Below, in pieces: positions 1 through 10,025 of a DNA stretch of 64,000 nucleotides. The translations under genes were made by a program, and so were the position numbers. This stretch comes from Citrobacter amalonaticus (GTDB taxonomy: Bacteria > Pseudomonadota > Gammaproteobacteria > Enterobacterales > Enterobacteriaceae): positions 806,001 through 870,000 of the forward strand of contig NZ_AP024585.1 of NCBI RefSeq assembly GCF_018323885.1, written 5' to 3'. Positions within the stretch are counted from its first letter, which is position 1; each line of letters starts with the position of its first letter. The notes below the pieces were generated by a model. The model had not been told where the DNA came from, did no database searches, and saw only the letters and a list, made by a program, of their open reading frames with translations.

Positions 1-90
1 CGCTACCACATCAAGCCCGAAATCGCTGAGCAGCGACGCGAGCTCACGCACTTTACCGGCATTGCCGGTTGCGAGGACTACTTTTTGCAT
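1..90 (-). CDS. rdgB: RdgB, dITP/XTP pyrophosphatase (N-terminal 30 residues only)
   Basis: The reverse strand reads [17 protein letters not shown], the start of the Ham1/RdgB family. These enzymes hydrolyse non-canonical purine triphosphates (dITP, XTP, dHAPTP) to monophosphates and keep them out of DNA. The TGN-x-GK triphosphate-binding motif lies at residues 8-13. The gene runs off the left edge, so only the start (ATG at 88-90) and 30 codons are present. It follows yggU with a 7-base gap, the same order as in E. coli, where yggS-yggT-yggU-rdgB-hemW form one transcription unit. Confidence 0.93.
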   Translation of the reverse strand, partial: MQKVVLATGNAGKVRELASLLSDFGLDVVA

Positions 91-97
91 AGGATAC

Positions 98-388
98 CTA
101 ATCAGTTAATGCCGCGACTTCTGGCGGGATCTGTTGCGGATGAATGATTTTAACCTGTTTATGGCGGCCAAGTTCGCCCTTTTCAATGACAACCTGGCTC
201 TTTGCCACGCGGAACTGCTTACCGAGAAACTTCACCAGATGACTGTTCGCCTGGCCATCCACCGGCGGGGCGGTAATGGCGACTTTCAGTTCGTCGCCAT
301 GTAAACCGACAATGCTGTCGCGGCTGGCTTTCGGCTGAATATAGAGCTGTAAAACCAGTCCGTCATCGCAGCGGGTTACGGCACTCAT
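98..388 (-). CDS. yggU: YggU, DUF167 family protein
   Basis: This 96-residue protein matches E. coli YggU in length and almost every residue (MSAVTRC start, [19 protein letters not shown] core). DUF167 proteins are small alpha/beta folds with no settled biochemical role. A start four codons upstream is possible, but the ATG at 386-388 gives the family length and forms a typical ATGA overlap with the stop of yggT, which suggests translational coupling. It lies between yggT and rdgB in the yggSTU-rdgB operon. Confidence 0.93.
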   Translation of the reverse strand: MSAVTRCDDGLVLQLYIQPKASRDSIVGLHGDELKVAITAPPVDGQANSHLVKFLGKQFRVAKSQVVIEKGELGRHKQVKIIHPQQIPPEVAALTD

Positions 389-951
389 AGCGCCATCCAC
401 AGCCCCGGCAGCAGCATATTACCGGTTGCCTGCAGAACCTCGCCAATCCCCATGTTGATCACGTACAACAGCAGGACGAGAATCATTGGCGAGAAATCGA
501 TGCCGCCCATACCCGGGAGAATGCGACGAATCGGGCGCAGCAGCGGATCGGCCAGTTGAATCAGCACATACTCAATCGGGCTACGGCCCTGGCTTACCCA
601 GCTCATGATGGCCATCACCAGCAGCACCCAGAAGATCAACAGCCCGATGGTTTTGAGCACGATCAGCACAGCGGCGATCCAGACGATCGGCAGGAACGTC
701 ACCACTTTAAACAGCACTATCGCTTTGATAAAGCTGAGGATAAACGCAACCAGCAGCGATGCGCTGTCGACTGGTCCCATCGGGGGAATAATACGGCGCA
801 GTGGCCCAATAATCGGTTGCGTCACTTTCACCACAAACTGGGAGAAAGGGTTATAAAAGTCACAGCGAGCCCATTGCATCCACACGCGCAATAACAGCAC
901 CATGGTGTACAGCTCAATTACCGTTGAGAGCAAGAAGGTCAACGTATTCAT
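385..951 (-). CDS. yggT: YggT, inner-membrane protein with two YGGT domains
   Basis: A 188-residue hydrophobic protein built as a tandem repeat. Each half carries a membrane hairpin followed by a P-[IL]-[IL]-x-P-[IL]-R-R-I-[IL]-P motif (about residues 45-57 and 136-147), the signature of the YGGT family. Homologues have been linked to osmotic or ionic stress tolerance and, in other bacteria, to membrane-associated cell-division roles; no enzymatic activity is established. It starts 18 bases after yggS and its stop overlaps the yggU start (ATGA). Confidence 0.93.
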   Translation of the reverse strand: MNTLTFLLSTVIELYTMVLLLRVWMQWARCDFYNPFSQFVVKVTQPIIGPLRRIIPPMGPVDSASLLVAFILSFIKAIVLFKVVTFLPIVWIAAVLIVLKTIGLLIFWVLLVMAIMSWVSQGRSPIEYVLIQLADPLLRPIRRILPGMGGIDFSPMILVLLLYVINMGIGEVLQATGNMLLPGLWMAL

Positions 952-969
952 GGCGTTCCTCAGATTTCC

Positions 970-1674
970 TTAATTTTTTGTGTAATCACGTGCACCAAAA
1001 ATGGCGGTGCCGATACGTACCATCGTGCTACCCGCCGCAATGGCGGCTTCCATATCATCCGACATACCCAGCGACAGGGTATCGACGTCAGGATAGCGCG
1101 TCTTCAGCCCGGCAAATGCTACAGCCATTTGGCGGGCAACTTCAAACTGCCTTACATAATCTGACTCAGGGGCAGGGATCGCCATCAGACCGCGCAGACG
1201 AAGATTCGGTAATTCGACGACCTCAGCGGCAAGTGCGTCCAGTTCCTCCAGTGGAATGCCGGACTTGCTGTTTTCATCGCTAATGTTGATTTGAATCAGC
1301 ACGTTCAGCGGTTCCAGTTCTGCCGGACGCTGTTCGTTCAGCCGGGTAGCAATGCGCAGGCGGTCGAGAGTATGGCACCAGTCAAAGTGCTCGGCCACCA
1401 GACGGCTTTTGTTGGACTGTAACGGGCCGATAAAGTGCCATTGCAGGCCGGCAATGCCTTTCTCGCGAAAGTGGCGAATTTTCTCCACCCCTTCCTGCAC
1501 GTAATTTTCACCAAAGGCTAACTGACCAGCGGCGATGGCTTCTTCGATGGCGCTCGCAGGTTTGGTTTTACTCACTGCAAGTAACGTAACTTCTTCTGAA
1601 GCGCGCCCGCAACGCGATGCGGCGGCTGAGATTTTGTCCCGGACCTGTGCCAGGTTATGCGCGATATCGTTCAT
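970..1674 (-). CDS. yggS: YggS, pyridoxal-phosphate homeostasis protein (PLPHP)
   Basis: A 234-residue, fold-type III PLP-binding protein (alanine racemase N-terminal-like barrel). The PLP lysine is K36 in the AVSKTKP motif; the WHFIGPLQSNK, LSLGMSDDM and VRIGTAIFG phosphate-binding segments are all present. The family has no known catalytic activity. It controls free PLP and pyridoxine phosphate levels, and mutants have disturbed Ile/Val and CoA metabolism. It is the first gene of the yggSTU-rdgB operon and is divergent from yggR, with only 17 bases between start codons, so the two promoters must overlap with neighbouring coding sequence or be very compact. Confidence 0.97.
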   Translation of the reverse strand: MNDIAHNLAQVRDKISAAASRCGRASEEVTLLAVSKTKPASAIEEAIAAGQLAFGENYVQEGVEKIRHFREKGIAGLQWHFIGPLQSNKSRLVAEHFDWCHTLDRLRIATRLNEQRPAELEPLNVLIQINISDENSKSGIPLEELDALAAEVVELPNLRLRGLMAIPAPESDYVRQFEVARQMAVAFAGLKTRYPDVDTLSLGMSDDMEAAIAAGSTMVRIGTAIFGARDYTKN

Positions 1675-1691
1675 TTTCCGAGGATCTGTCT

Positions 1692-2672
1692 ATGAATATG
1701 GAAGAAATTGTGGCCCTTAGTGTAAAGCATAACGTCTCGGATCTACACCTAAGCAATGCGTGGCCTGCGCGCTGGCGAAAACGGGGACGCATGGAGCGTG
1801 CACCCTTTACCGCAACCGACATTACCGGACTGCTGGCGGACTGGCTGGATGAGGGGCAGCAGGCGGCGTTACGACAAAATGGGCAACTGGATTTCGCGGT
1901 TTCGCTCGCGGATAACCAGCGCCTGCGGGCCAGCGCCTTTCACCAGCGGCAGGGGACGTCGCTGGCGCTACGGCTGCTGCCGACGCAGTGCCCGACGCTG
2001 GAAACGCTGGGGACGCCTTCTGTGCTGCCCGAACTGCTCCGCAGCGAGAATGGTTTGATTCTGGTGACTGGGGCGACAGGCAGCGGAAAATCAACTACCC
2101 TGGCGGCGATGGTCACGTGGCTGAATCAGCATATCGATGGACATATTCTGACGCTGGAAGATCCCATCGAGTATATCTACACCAGCCAGCGCTGCCTGAT
2201 TCAGCAGCGTGAAGCAGGACTGCACTGCGCCTCATTTGCCACCGGATTACGCGCGGCGCTGCGTGAAGATCCGGATGTGATTCTGCTGGGAGAGCTACGC
2301 GACAGCGAGACCATTCGTCTGGCGCTAACGGCGGCGGAAACGGGGCATCTGGTGCTGGCGACGCTGCATACGCGCGGTGCCGCGCAGGCGATCGAGCGAC
2401 TGATTGATTCTTTTCCGGCGCAGGAAAAAGACCCGGTGCGCAGCCAACTGGCAGGCAGTCTGCGCGCCGTACTGTCGCAGAAACTGGAACCCGACAAGCA
2501 GGAGGGGCGCGTTGCGCTGTATGAACAGCTGATCAACACGCCGGCAGCGGGGAATTTGATTCGGGAAGGGAAGTCCCATCAGTTACCCCATGTCATTCAG
2601 ACCGGGCAGCAGATGGGGATGATGACCTTTGCCCAGAGCCTGCAACAGCGACAGGCACAAGGACGGCTTTAA
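1692..2672 (+). CDS. yggR: YggR, PilT-like secretion/retraction ATPase
   Basis: A 326-residue homologue of type IV pilus retraction ATPases. It has the Walker A motif GATGSGKST (about residues 126-134), the Asp box and Walker B region around DPDVILLGELRD and the His box LATLHTRGAA. I chose the ATG at 1692 (MNMEEIV) over an upstream in-frame start because it follows an AGGATCTG ribosome site and gives the E. coli length. No pilin or pilus assembly genes are nearby, so its partners are elsewhere. It ends 13 bases before the stop of the convergent yqgF. Confidence 0.95.
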   Translation: MNMEEIVALSVKHNVSDLHLSNAWPARWRKRGRMERAPFTATDITGLLADWLDEGQQAALRQNGQLDFAVSLADNQRLRASAFHQRQGTSLALRLLPTQCPTLETLGTPSVLPELLRSENGLILVTGATGSGKSTTLAAMVTWLNQHIDGHILTLEDPIEYIYTSQRCLIQQREAGLHCASFATGLRAALREDPDVILLGELRDSETIRLALTAAETGHLVLATLHTRGAAQAIERLIDSFPAQEKDPVRSQLAGSLRAVLSQKLEPDKQEGRVALYEQLINTPAAGNLIREGKSHQLPHVIQTGQQMGMMTFAQSLQQRQAQGRL

Positions 2673-2685
2673 GCAACGTATGGGA

Positions 2686-3102
2686 TCAGTAGCCCTGCTC
2701 GAAGTAACTTTCGAGAATGATAACGGCGGAGGCGGAATCGATCTTACCTTTATTCAGCGCGCGATAGCCACCCTGCTCAAACAGGCCGGAGCGTGCCTCG
2801 ACGGTGCTGAGTCGCTCATCGTGTAAGGTGACCGTAACGCCGAAACGCCCGTGAATGCGGTTGGCGAACTTGCGCGCGCGCGCAGTGAGCGGTTGCTCGG
2901 TGCCGTCCATATTCAGCGGTAGGCCAACGATGATCTCATCCGGTTGCCACTCTTTGAGCAGGCGTTCGATCAGGTTCCAGTCCGGCGTACCGTCCTGCGC
3001 TTTAATCGCGGGCAGGGCGCGCGCTGTGCCGGTTACCCGCTGACCAATCGCCACGCCGATACTTTTGGTGCCAAAATCAAAGGCCAGTAATGTTTCACTC
3101 AT
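2686..3102 (-). CDS. yqgF: RuvX/YqgF, pre-16S rRNA nuclease (RNase H-like fold)
   Basis: A 138-residue protein with the YqgF/RuvX fold. D9 in [12 protein letters not shown] is the first catalytic acidic residue; the [12 protein letters not shown] motif and the late DS-x-SA-x-IIL segment complete the set. In E. coli it is essential and processes the 5' end of pre-16S rRNA; the Holliday-junction resolvase label is older and predicted. Its ATG shares one base with the yqgE stop (TGATG), so it is probably co-translated with yqgE. Confidence 0.97.
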   Translation of the reverse strand: MSETLLAFDFGTKSIGVAIGQRVTGTARALPAIKAQDGTPDWNLIERLLKEWQPDEIIVGLPLNMDGTEQPLTARARKFANRIHGRFGVTVTLHDERLSTVEARSGLFEQGGYRALNKGKIDSASAVIILESYFEQGY

Positions 3103-3665
3103 CAGGCATGCCCCGCCACGCCGGGCATCGTCAGGATGTCGATACCGATCAGTCGGGCGGCTTCACGCCAGCGATCGGCAATCGGTGTTTTAAACAGGAT
3201 ATTGAGATCGGCAGGGGCAGTCAGCCAGGCGTTGTCCAGCAGCTCTTGTTCAAGCTGGCCTTTCTCCCAGGAGGAGTAACCGAGCGCGACCAGCACATCG
3301 GCAGGTTGCTCATTCGTGCCTAAGGTTTCAAGCACGTCGCGAGACGTGGTGATGACGGTGTTATCCGAGATGCGGATACTGGAGGCAAAACGCGACGGCG
3401 GCGTGTGCAGGATAAACCCGCGATCTTCCGCTAACGGGCCGCCAAGCATCACTGCTTTATCCAGACGGATCGCCGGATCGCGCGGTTCTGGCGCGATTTT
3501 TAGTTTTTCCAGAATCCCTTCAATCTGGAGATTTTCCAGAGGCTTATTCACAATAATCCCCATTGCGCCATCTTCGTTATGTTCGCAAATGTACACCACT
3601 GAACGGCGGAAAATCGGATCCTGGAGAGCAGGCATGGCAATAAGAAAGTGATGCTGTAAATTCAT
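3102..3665 (-). CDS. yqgE: YqgE, UPF0301/DUF179 protein
   Basis: A 187-residue conserved protein of the AlgH/UPF0301 family. Family features visible are [14 protein letters not shown] at the N-terminus, [11 protein letters not shown] and [14 protein letters not shown]. The molecular function is unknown. A longer reading frame begins 24 codons upstream, but the ATG at 3663-3665 gives the E. coli length and has a CAGAGG-type ribosome site. It is co-directional with gshB upstream and overlaps yqgF by one base downstream. Confidence 0.96.
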   Translation of the reverse strand: MNLQHHFLIAMPALQDPIFRRSVVYICEHNEDGAMGIIVNKPLENLQIEGILEKLKIAPEPRDPAIRLDKAVMLGGPLAEDRGFILHTPPSRFASSIRISDNTVITTSRDVLETLGTNEQPADVLVALGYSSWEKGQLEQELLDNAWLTAPADLNILFKTPIADRWREAARLIGIDILTMPGVAGHA

Positions 3666-3740
3666 TGTCAGAGGTTCTGTTTCCTGGTTCAAAAAAGCAA
3701 CAGGGGTCAGTATGTGGGTAAAGCGCACGGATGTCACTAC

Positions 3741-3823
3741 TGTAGGCCGGATAAGACGCCTGTGTCGCCCTCCGGCATCGGTGTCTTAATGCCTGATGGC
3801 GCTACGCTTATCAGGCCTACAGC
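3741..3823. repeat. REP pair (BIME) between gshB and yqgE
   Basis: Two inverted REP palindromes: GTAGGCCGGATAAGACGCC...CTCCGGCA and GCCTGATGGCGCTACGCTTATCAGGC. They carry the standard enterobacterial REP core and lie in the gap between gshB and yqgE. Such elements stabilise upstream mRNA ends and can bind gyrase or IHF. Confidence 0.9.
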
Positions 3824-3839
3824 ACTGGTTCATGGCTGA

Positions 3840-4787
3840 TTATTTTTGCAAACGTGCTTCGATAGCGTCCATCAGCATCCCGGTGATGGAGATCGGGAAT
3901 TCGGCTTCAATCTCGCGGATACAGGTCGGGCTGGTGACGTTAATCTCGGTCAGACGATCGCCAATGATATCCAGACCGACAAAAATCAGTCCTTTGGCTT
4001 TCAGTGTCGGCCCGATACGGCGCGCGATTTCCCAGTCGCTCTCGGTTAACGGACGTGGTTCACCGCGACCGCCTGCGGCCAGGTTGCCACGGGTCTCGCC
4101 GCCCTGCGGAATGCGCGCCAGGCAGTACGGAACCGGTTCTCCATCAACGACCAGCACGCGTTTGTCGCCATCTTTAATGGCTGGCAAATAGTTCTGCGCC
4201 ATGCAGTAGCGGGTACCATGTTCGGTCAGGGTTTCCGCAATCACGCCGAGGTTCGGATCGCCTTCTTTAACACGGAAGATCGACGCGCCGCCCATGCCGT
4301 CAAGCGGCTTGAGAATAATATCGCTGTGCTTCTGCCAGAACGCCTTCAGTTGCGCTTTGTTGCGAGTGACCAGCGTTTCCGGCGTCAGGTCAGAGAACCA
4401 GGCGGTGAACAGCTTTTCGTTACAGTCACGCAGGCTCTGCGGCTTGTTGACGATCAGCGTCCCTTTTTCTTCCGCGCGTTCCAGAATATAGGTGGCGTAG
4501 ATGAACTCGGTATCAAACGGCGGATCTTTACGCATCAGAATGACGTCGAGGGCGTCCAGCGGCAGATCCTGCTCGCCGGTAAACTCATACCATTTATCAT
4601 AGTTCTGCTCGACGCTCAGGGTACGCGTGCGGGCGCGGGCTTCACCGTTAATCAGATAAAGATCGGCCATCTCCATATAATGAAGTTCGTAACCACGACG
4701 TTGCGCTTCCAGCAGCATAGCGAAGCTGGAGTCTTTCTTGATATTGATGCTTGCGATGGGGTCCATCACGATGCCGAGCTTGATCAT
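3840..4787 (-). CDS. gshB: Glutathione synthetase
   Basis: A 315-residue ATP-grasp enzyme that joins glycine to gamma-glutamylcysteine, the second step of glutathione synthesis. N-terminal MIKLGIVMDPI, the ATP-grasp segment ILKPLDGMGGASIFRV (about residues 158-173) and the metal-binding EINVTSPTCIREIE near the C-terminus are intact and match E. coli GshB (315-316 aa). It starts 12 bases after the stop of rsmE, in the conserved order rsmE-gshB-yqgE-yqgF. Confidence 0.98.
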   Translation of the reverse strand: MIKLGIVMDPIASINIKKDSSFAMLLEAQRRGYELHYMEMADLYLINGEARARTRTLSVEQNYDKWYEFTGEQDLPLDALDVILMRKDPPFDTEFIYATYILERAEEKGTLIVNKPQSLRDCNEKLFTAWFSDLTPETLVTRNKAQLKAFWQKHSDIILKPLDGMGGASIFRVKEGDPNLGVIAETLTEHGTRYCMAQNYLPAIKDGDKRVLVVDGEPVPYCLARIPQGGETRGNLAAGGRGEPRPLTESDWEIARRIGPTLKAKGLIFVGLDIIGDRLTEINVTSPTCIREIEAEFPISITGMLMDAIEARLQK

Positions 4788-4799
4788 TATTCTTCTCCG

Positions 4800-5531
4800 T
4801 TAGCCCAGATCGCCAAATCGCACCTGAAGCGCGGTAATGGCGGTGAGCGCAGTTGTCTCAGTACGCAGAACGCGAGGTCCTAACAGAATATCAGTAAACT
4901 GATAGCGTGCGGTCATGGCAATTTCCTCTGCTGACAGCCCACCTTCCGGGCCAATCAGCAAACGAACGCGCTCAACCGGAAGTGGCAATGTGTTGATACT
5001 GTCGCTGGCGCGGGGATGGAGGTTCAGTTTCAACCCCTCGTTCTGTTCTGCACACCAGGCTTCCAGATCCATCGCCGGGCGAATTTCCGGCACCCGGTTG
5101 CGACCACACTGTTCGCAGGCGGCAATGGCGATTTTCTGCCACTGCTGGAGCTTCTTGTTCAGACGTTCATTGTCCAGTTTAACGCCGCAGCGTTCAGAAA
5201 AAAGTGGCGTAATGAGGCTTACACCCAGTTCGATCGATTTCTGAATGGTGAACTCCATCTTCTCGCCGCGCGACATGACCTGGCCAAGATGGATGTGCAG
5301 CGGCGATTCACGATCGTCAATCTCGCCATGTAGCACCTTTACGTCGACGCTTTTTTTGCTGGCGCGGGTGATTTCAGCGGCGAAAACCTGATTGCTGCCA
5401 TCAAACAGCTGCAGTTCCTGACCTGGCCCCATCCGCAAAACGCGTCCGATATGGTTGGCGGCATCTTCGCACAGGGAAATCTGGCTGCCGGCGGTGATGG
5501 GTTCTGGGTGATAAATGCGGGGAATGCGCAT
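4800..5531 (-). CDS. rsmE: RsmE, 16S rRNA m3U1498 methyltransferase
   Basis: A 243-residue SPOUT methyltransferase that methylates N3 of U1498 of 16S rRNA with S-adenosylmethionine. The PUA-like N-terminal domain (MRIPRIYH start) is followed by the SPOUT knot motifs [13 protein letters not shown] and [12 protein letters not shown] (about residues 190-235). Length equals the E. coli enzyme. It lies between endA (79-base gap) and gshB. The SAM-making enzyme MetK is encoded about 3 kb away but this proximity is probably coincidental. Confidence 0.97.
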   Translation of the reverse strand: MRIPRIYHPEPITAGSQISLCEDAANHIGRVLRMGPGQELQLFDGSNQVFAAEITRASKKSVDVKVLHGEIDDRESPLHIHLGQVMSRGEKMEFTIQKSIELGVSLITPLFSERCGVKLDNERLNKKLQQWQKIAIAACEQCGRNRVPEIRPAMDLEAWCAEQNEGLKLNLHPRASDSINTLPLPVERVRLLIGPEGGLSAEEIAMTARYQFTDILLGPRVLRTETTALTAITALQVRFGDLG

Positions 5532-5610
5532 AGTTATAAATCCGCGTCATCTCCCCACGCAGTCTCGCCGCGCGGGGTAAGGGGTTAATCAAATATCCCG
5601 CTAGTGTAGG

Positions 5611-6318
5611 TTAGCTCTTTTGCGCCTGGCAAGCGCGTTGCACGTAAGGGTTATGGTTTCCCTGAATCTTCGCGATCCGTTCGTCGCGCTCACACTCCCA
5701 GTCGGTAACTGGATACAGCCTGTTCCAGGCATTGAAAAGCTGGGTTTGCTGGCGGGATAGCGTCAGGTTGTACTGGTCGCGCATATAAAAGTAGGTCCGC
5801 GCAATCGCACCGCGCGCGCGGGCGGGTGGTTCGGCGATCTTTTCTTTGAAATCGACTTTCATGGCGCACTGCCCATATTGACCTTCGCCGCCGTTCCACT
5901 GGCTGTACATGAAGTTACCGCGATCGCCATTCACCTCACCGACGGCGGGTTGCAGGTTATGCATGTCGCTTTCCATTTTGCGATAGACCGGATCTTTGGC
6001 GCAGTTTTTCCGTCCGCCTTCCTGCCAGCATTGGCGTTGGTGGCCAAACTGCCATGCCGGAACGACGTGTTCCCATTCGATTCGGCTGGCGCGATTCTCG
6101 TTCTTTCGCACTTTGTAGCCGCAGGAGTCGAGATTGACGACCCCCTTCTTGCCCTGCCAGTTGATTTTACATCCGCAATAGAAGTCGCCAGGGACATCGG
6201 CGTTAACCTTGACGCCTGCGGTCTTTGCCTGTGAGAAACTGTTAATGCCAGCGGCCAACGTCTGGCCCGAAAGGGCTACCGTAAAAAAGGCGGTAGCCAA
6301 AAAAAGAGGACGGTACAT
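5611..6318 (-). CDS. endA: EndA, periplasmic DNA-specific endonuclease I
   Basis: A 235-residue secreted nuclease with a Sec signal peptide (hydrophobic core [13 protein letters not shown], likely cleavage after residue 22). The beta-beta-alpha-metal nuclease motif appears as [12 protein letters not shown] with downstream [16 protein letters not shown]. It cuts double-stranded DNA in the periplasm to short oligonucleotides; eight or so cysteines support disulfide-dependent activity. The ATG at 6316-6318 was chosen; an ATG directly before it (6319-6321) would add one Met. It sits between rsmE and sprT as in E. coli. Confidence 0.97.
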   Translation of the reverse strand: MYRPLFLATAFFTVALSGQTLAAGINSFSQAKTAGVKVNADVPGDFYCGCKINWQGKKGVVNLDSCGYKVRKNENRASRIEWEHVVPAWQFGHQRQCWQEGGRKNCAKDPVYRKMESDMHNLQPAVGEVNGDRGNFMYSQWNGGEGQYGQCAMKVDFKEKIAEPPARARGAIARTYFYMRDQYNLTLSRQQTQLFNAWNRLYPVTDWECERDERIAKIQGNHNPYVQRACQAQKS

Positions 6319-6409
6319 CATGAACTCCGTATCAAAGCGAGCCCGCAACGTAACGAAAGTTGATGTGTGATGCAATCAGTCAGATCAGGAAAGTTCCTGA
6401 TAGTTCTGG

Positions 6410-6910
6410 TTATTTAAGCGGCACTAAGGGTTCGCCGCAGTGGACGCAGCGGTAGGTGGCTTCGCCGCGCACCACGCGATTATGGCGGCGGATGGTCAGT
6501 TGATGCTCCTGACACCGGCAGCGGTATGGGAAAGTGTTGCGGCGTATCGATTGCAGTTCGAACTGATGCGTGCGGCGTGCGGGGACACCGAGCACGCTTT
6601 CCATCATCCACTTCCACTCTTTACCGTGCGGCGCAACCCGACCAAATCGCTTCCACACCAGTAAATGCGCCAGTTCGTGCGGCACCACTTCGTTGATAAA
6701 CGCTTCGACGTTTTCCATCAGCAGCACCGGATTTAGGCGAATTTCGTAACTTTCCAGCCAGGCGGTGCCGGCAGAGGTGCCACGTTGTTGATACACCAAC
6801 GTGGGTTCGGGATAGCTGCAGCCGAGCTTCAGGTTAGCCTGAGCGAGGTTATCGCGCAGACTACGCATGACGGCTTGCTGGACAGCAATAGGGAGACGGG
6901 CGGTTTTCAT
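6410..6910 (-). CDS. sprT: SprT-family zinc metalloprotein
   Basis: A 166-residue SprT-like protein, one residue longer than E. coli SprT. It has the metalloprotease signature HELAH within [18 protein letters not shown] (about residues 73-90) and a C-terminal zinc ribbon (C-x-C ... C-x-x-C). The eukaryotic relative Spartan degrades DNA-protein crosslinks; the bacterial role is not established. It lies between galP and endA on the same strand. Confidence 0.95.
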   Translation of the reverse strand: MKTARLPIAVQQAVMRSLRDNLAQANLKLGCSYPEPTLVYQQRGTSAGTAWLESYEIRLNPVLLMENVEAFINEVVPHELAHLLVWKRFGRVAPHGKEWKWMMESVLGVPARRTHQFELQSIRRNTFPYRCRCQEHQLTIRRHNRVVRGEATYRCVHCGEPLVPLK

Positions 6911-6954
6911 AACGGCAGAGAATAGTGCGACAGGGATGGGACTGCAAGAGGAAG

Positions 6955-6978
6955 GCGTCCTCCCGTGGGGGAGGACGC
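6955..6978 (-). terminator. Hairpin after galP
   Basis: A perfect 10-base-pair stem, GCGTCCTCCC / GGGAGGACGC, with a four-base loop lies directly downstream of the galP stop. There is no long U-run on the minus-strand transcript, so it may be a weak terminator or an RNA 3'-end stabiliser. Confidence 0.6.
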
Positions 6979-6988
6979 AAAGGGCAGA

Positions 6989-8383
6989 TTAATCGTGTGC
7001 GCCGATTTCGCGCAGTTTACGACCTTTCATCAGGTTACGTTCAATGTGCTCCAGCGAGACGTGTTTGGTTTCCGGCACCAGCCACAGCGTCAGCAGGATA
7101 AACAGCACATTCAGACCAGCGTAAACCCAGAAGGTATTCGCATTACCGAGGTTTTGCAGCATGGTCAGGAACGTCGCGCCGACGATCATGTTGGCAATCC
7201 AGTTGGTTGCCGTCGAGCAGGTGATACCAAAATCACGGCCCTTCAGCGGCTGGATTTCAGAACACAGCACCCAAATCAGCGGACCGGCGCTCATCGCAAA
7301 ACCAATGATGAACATCAGCAGCATCGCGATAGCGAAGTACTGCGCGGACGGGGAGTGGATGCCAACATGCATCATCGTTCCGAGGATCCCCATTCCGGCC
7401 GCCATCACCAGGAATCCCAGCGTCAGTGTCGGTTTACGACCCCAGCGGTCAACCAGACCGATAGCGATAAAGGTGGCCAGCACGTTGGTCAGACCGACAA
7501 TCACGGTGCCCCACATCTGCTCTGAGGTGTTGGTGTAACCCGCCATTTCAAAGATTTTTGGCGCGTAGTACATGATGACATTCATCCCGGTGAACTGCTG
7601 CATCACCTGCAACAGCACGCCGAGGAACACTGCGCGACGGAAGTTGCTGTTCTCTTTGAACAACGCCCAACCGCTCTGTTTCACCTGTAGGCTTTCGCGG
7701 ATTTCATCCAGCTCGCGTTTGGCTTCTGCGCTGGTATCACGCAGGCGTAGCAATACGCGTTCAGCATCGACAAAGCGCCGTTTTGCTGCAAACCAGCGCG
7801 GGCTGTCCGGCAGGAAGAAGACGCCGATCAGCAACAGAATCGCCGGGATGATAATCACGCCCAGCATCCAGCGCCATGCGCCGCTGTAGCTGAAGGCGGT
7901 ATCCGACAGATAGGCGCCGAGGATCCCGATGGTGATCATCAACTGGTACATAGAGATCATGCTGCCGCGAATTTTTTCCGGCGCGATCTCAGACAGGTAC
8001 AGCGGGGCGGTGTAAGACGCCACGCCAACGGCCAGACCCAGCAGGACGCGGGAAAGGATCAGCACTTCAACGTTCGGCGCTGCCGCGGAGAACAGCGAAC
8101 CGGCGACAAACAGGATCGCGCCGATCATCAGGCTTTTCTTGCGCCCGAGTTTGAAAGAGAGCCAGCCGCTGCCGACCGCACCGACTGCTGCACCGAACAT
8201 CATGGAGCTGACGACCCACTCCTGAGTATGTGCGGAGATCTGGAATTCATCGGTGATAAACGGTAATGCGCCAGCAATAACGCCGATATCCAGGCCAAAA
8301 AGTAATCCTGCCAGGGCTGCAAGGAAGCAGACAAAAAATGTCATCGCCTTATTGGAACGCCCCTGTTTTTTATTGTCAGGCAT
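6989..8383 (-). CDS. galP: GalP, galactose:H+ symporter
   Basis: A 464-residue sugar porter of the major facilitator superfamily with twelve predicted membrane helices, identical in length to E. coli GalP. Sugar-porter motifs are intact: G-R-[KR] loops (GRKKSL and GRKPTL), PDSPRW after helix 6 and PETKHVSLE at the C-terminal end. It imports galactose and glucose with a proton. The upstream region contains a consensus gal operator and a CRP site, so GalR/GalS repression and cAMP-CRP control are expected. Confidence 0.98.
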   Translation of the reverse strand: MPDNKKQGRSNKAMTFFVCFLAALAGLLFGLDIGVIAGALPFITDEFQISAHTQEWVVSSMMFGAAVGAVGSGWLSFKLGRKKSLMIGAILFVAGSLFSAAAPNVEVLILSRVLLGLAVGVASYTAPLYLSEIAPEKIRGSMISMYQLMITIGILGAYLSDTAFSYSGAWRWMLGVIIIPAILLLIGVFFLPDSPRWFAAKRRFVDAERVLLRLRDTSAEAKRELDEIRESLQVKQSGWALFKENSNFRRAVFLGVLLQVMQQFTGMNVIMYYAPKIFEMAGYTNTSEQMWGTVIVGLTNVLATFIAIGLVDRWGRKPTLTLGFLVMAAGMGILGTMMHVGIHSPSAQYFAIAMLLMFIIGFAMSAGPLIWVLCSEIQPLKGRDFGITCSTATNWIANMIVGATFLTMLQNLGNANTFWVYAGLNVLFILLTLWLVPETKHVSLEHIERNLMKGRKLREIGAHD

Positions 8384-8448
8384 TATGCCCTCCGTTTGGG
8401 TTATCAGTTTTGTTGATAATTAGGGTAGGTGAGTACACCGCAAAAATA

Positions 8449-8464
8449 TGTGATTGTTATCACG
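8449..8464. promoter_or_regulatory. CRP-binding site of galP
   Basis: TGTGA-N6-TCACG matches the CRP consensus TGTGA-N6-TCACA in nine of ten defined positions. It lies 66 bases upstream of the galP start, three bases from the gal operator, an arrangement typical of galactose-regulon promoters. Confidence 0.75.
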
Positions 8465-8467
8465 TAA

Positions 8468-8483
8468 GTGTAATCGGTTACAC
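8468..8483. promoter_or_regulatory. Gal operator (GalR/GalS site) of galP
   Basis: GTGTAATCGGTTACAC fits the 16-base gal operator consensus GTGNAANCGNTTNCAC at every defined position. It is adjacent to the CRP site upstream of galP and predicts repression by GalR/GalS relieved by galactose. Confidence 0.85.
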
Positions 8484-8649
8484 TGCCCGTTTATCGTCAT
8501 TTACATTAATAAGTTGAAAATTATAGATTAATTAAACTGAGGTGTATCACGTTTGCGTAGATTTAAGACTTAGCTGAAATAAAATGTAACAGCAGAGAAA
8601 GCCAGAACATGCAAAGTGATTATTCTGAAACGAGTACTTTCACCCCATG

Positions 8650-8665
8650 GTGTAAGCGGTTTCAA
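8650..8665. promoter_or_regulatory. Second gal-operator-like site
   Basis: GTGTAAGCGGTTTCAA differs from the gal operator consensus only at the last base. It lies 182 bases from the consensus operator. Two operators could allow GalR looping, as at galETK, but this is inferred from sequence alone. The rest of 8384-8750 is AT-rich with no gene. Confidence 0.55.
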
Positions 8666-8703
8666 TTAATGGCGTGCGGAGGAATTTCTGGCGGGGCGTA
8701 AAG

Positions 8704-8730
8704 AAAAAAGGCCAGCGCGAGGCTGGCCTT
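8704..8730 (-). terminator. Rho-independent terminator of metK
   Basis: On the minus strand AAGGCCAGC pairs with GCTGGCCTT across a five-base loop and is followed by a U-rich tract (the A-run at 8704-8709 on the plus strand). It begins 20 bases after the metK stop. Confidence 0.85.
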
Positions 8731-8750
8731 ACGTCACGGATGTCGGTCGC

Positions 8751-9905
8751 TTACTTCAGACCGGCAGCGTCGCGCAGCAGAGCGGCTTTGTCGGTTTTTT
8801 CCCACGGGAAATGTTCGCGACCAAAGTGACCGTACGCAGCGGTCTCTTTGTAGATCGGGTGCAGCAGATCCAGCATCTGAATCAGACCGTACGGACGCAG
8901 ATCGAAGAACTCGCGAACCAGCAGCGTCAACTGCTCAGCAGACACTTTCTCGGTACCGAAGGTTTCCACCATGATGGAAGTCGGTTCAGCCACGCCGATC
9001 GCGTAGGAAACCTGAATTTCACAACGGTCAGCCAGGCCTGCGGCAACGATGTTTTTCGCGACATAACGTCCTGCGTAAGCTGCAGAACGGTCCACTTTCG
9101 ATGGATCTTTACCGGAGAATGCGCCGCCACCGTGACGCGCCATGCCGCCGTAGGTATCAACGATGATCTTACGACCGGTCAGACCGCAGTCACCCATTGG
9201 GCCGCCGATAACAAAACGGCCGGTCGGGTTGATGAAGAATTTGGTGGCAGAGTTCAGCCATTCGGTCGGCAGAACCGGCTTGATGATCTCTTCCATCACC
9301 GCTTCTTTCAGCGTCGTCTGATCGATCTCTTCCGCATGCTGGGTGGAGAGCACCACGGCGTCGATGCCGACAATTTTGCCGTCGTCGTACTGGAAGGTCA
9401 CCTGGCTTTTCGCATCCGGGCGCAGCCACGGCAGGGTACCATTTTTACGCACTTCAGCCTGACGCTGCACCAGACGGTGCGCGTAGGTGATCGGCGCAGG
9501 CATCAGCACGTCGGTTTCGTTGGTGGCATAGCCAAACATCAGGCCCTGGTCGCCAGCGCCCTGTTCCAGCGGATCGGCACGGTCAACGCCCTGGTTGATA
9601 TCCGGAGACTGTTTACCAATGGCGCTCAGGACAGCACACGAGTTGGCATCAAAGCCCATGTCGGAATGCACATAGCCAATCTCGCGCACGGTATTACGTG
9701 TGATCTCTTCGATATCGACCCATGCGCTGGTGGTGATTTCACCGCCAACTAAAACCATGCCGGTTTTCACGTAGGTCTCACACGCGACGCGCGCTTTCGG
9801 ATCCTGTTCCAGGATAGCATCGAGCACGGCATCAGAGATTTGGTCTGCGATTTTGTCAGGATGCCCTTCTGATACGGACTCGGACGTAAAAAGGTGTTTT
9901 GCCAT
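8751..9905 (-). CDS. metK: S-adenosylmethionine synthetase
   Basis: A 384-residue MetK that makes S-adenosylmethionine from methionine and ATP; the length equals E. coli MetK. N-terminal [19 protein letters not shown] supplies the ATP/phosphate-binding His and Lys, and [12 protein letters not shown] and [10 protein letters not shown] (phosphate loop) are intact. It is the source of the methyl donor for RsmE, LasT and many other enzymes and is essential in E. coli. Expression is expected to be repressed by MetJ through tandem met boxes upstream (10026-10049). It is divergent from the speA unit. Confidence 0.99.
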   Translation of the reverse strand: MAKHLFTSESVSEGHPDKIADQISDAVLDAILEQDPKARVACETYVKTGMVLVGGEITTSAWVDIEEITRNTVREIGYVHSDMGFDANSCAVLSAIGKQSPDINQGVDRADPLEQGAGDQGLMFGYATNETDVLMPAPITYAHRLVQRQAEVRKNGTLPWLRPDAKSQVTFQYDDGKIVGIDAVVLSTQHAEEIDQTTLKEAVMEEIIKPVLPTEWLNSATKFFINPTGRFVIGGPMGDCGLTGRKIIVDTYGGMARHGGGAFSGKDPSKVDRSAAYAGRYVAKNIVAAGLADRCEIQVSYAIGVAEPTSIMVETFGTEKVSAEQLTLLVREFFDLRPYGLIQMLDLLHPIYKETAAYGHFGREHFPWEKTDKAALLRDAAGLK

Positions 9906-10025
9906 GTTTTATTTCACCTAAGGAGAATTTGGTTAGCTCAAACTGTTGTGCGGAAAAGCCAAAGCAGAAGATTCTACCAAGGCCTGCAGGTTAGTGACAC
10001 TGGCAGTCTGAGTGTTAATCAGTAT

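Noticed and set aside
3741..3823. CRISPR-like repeats
   Set aside because: The repeated units here and at 13899, 31854, 34660, 36302, 40682 and 54354 are scattered REP palindromes, without regular spacers or cas genes.
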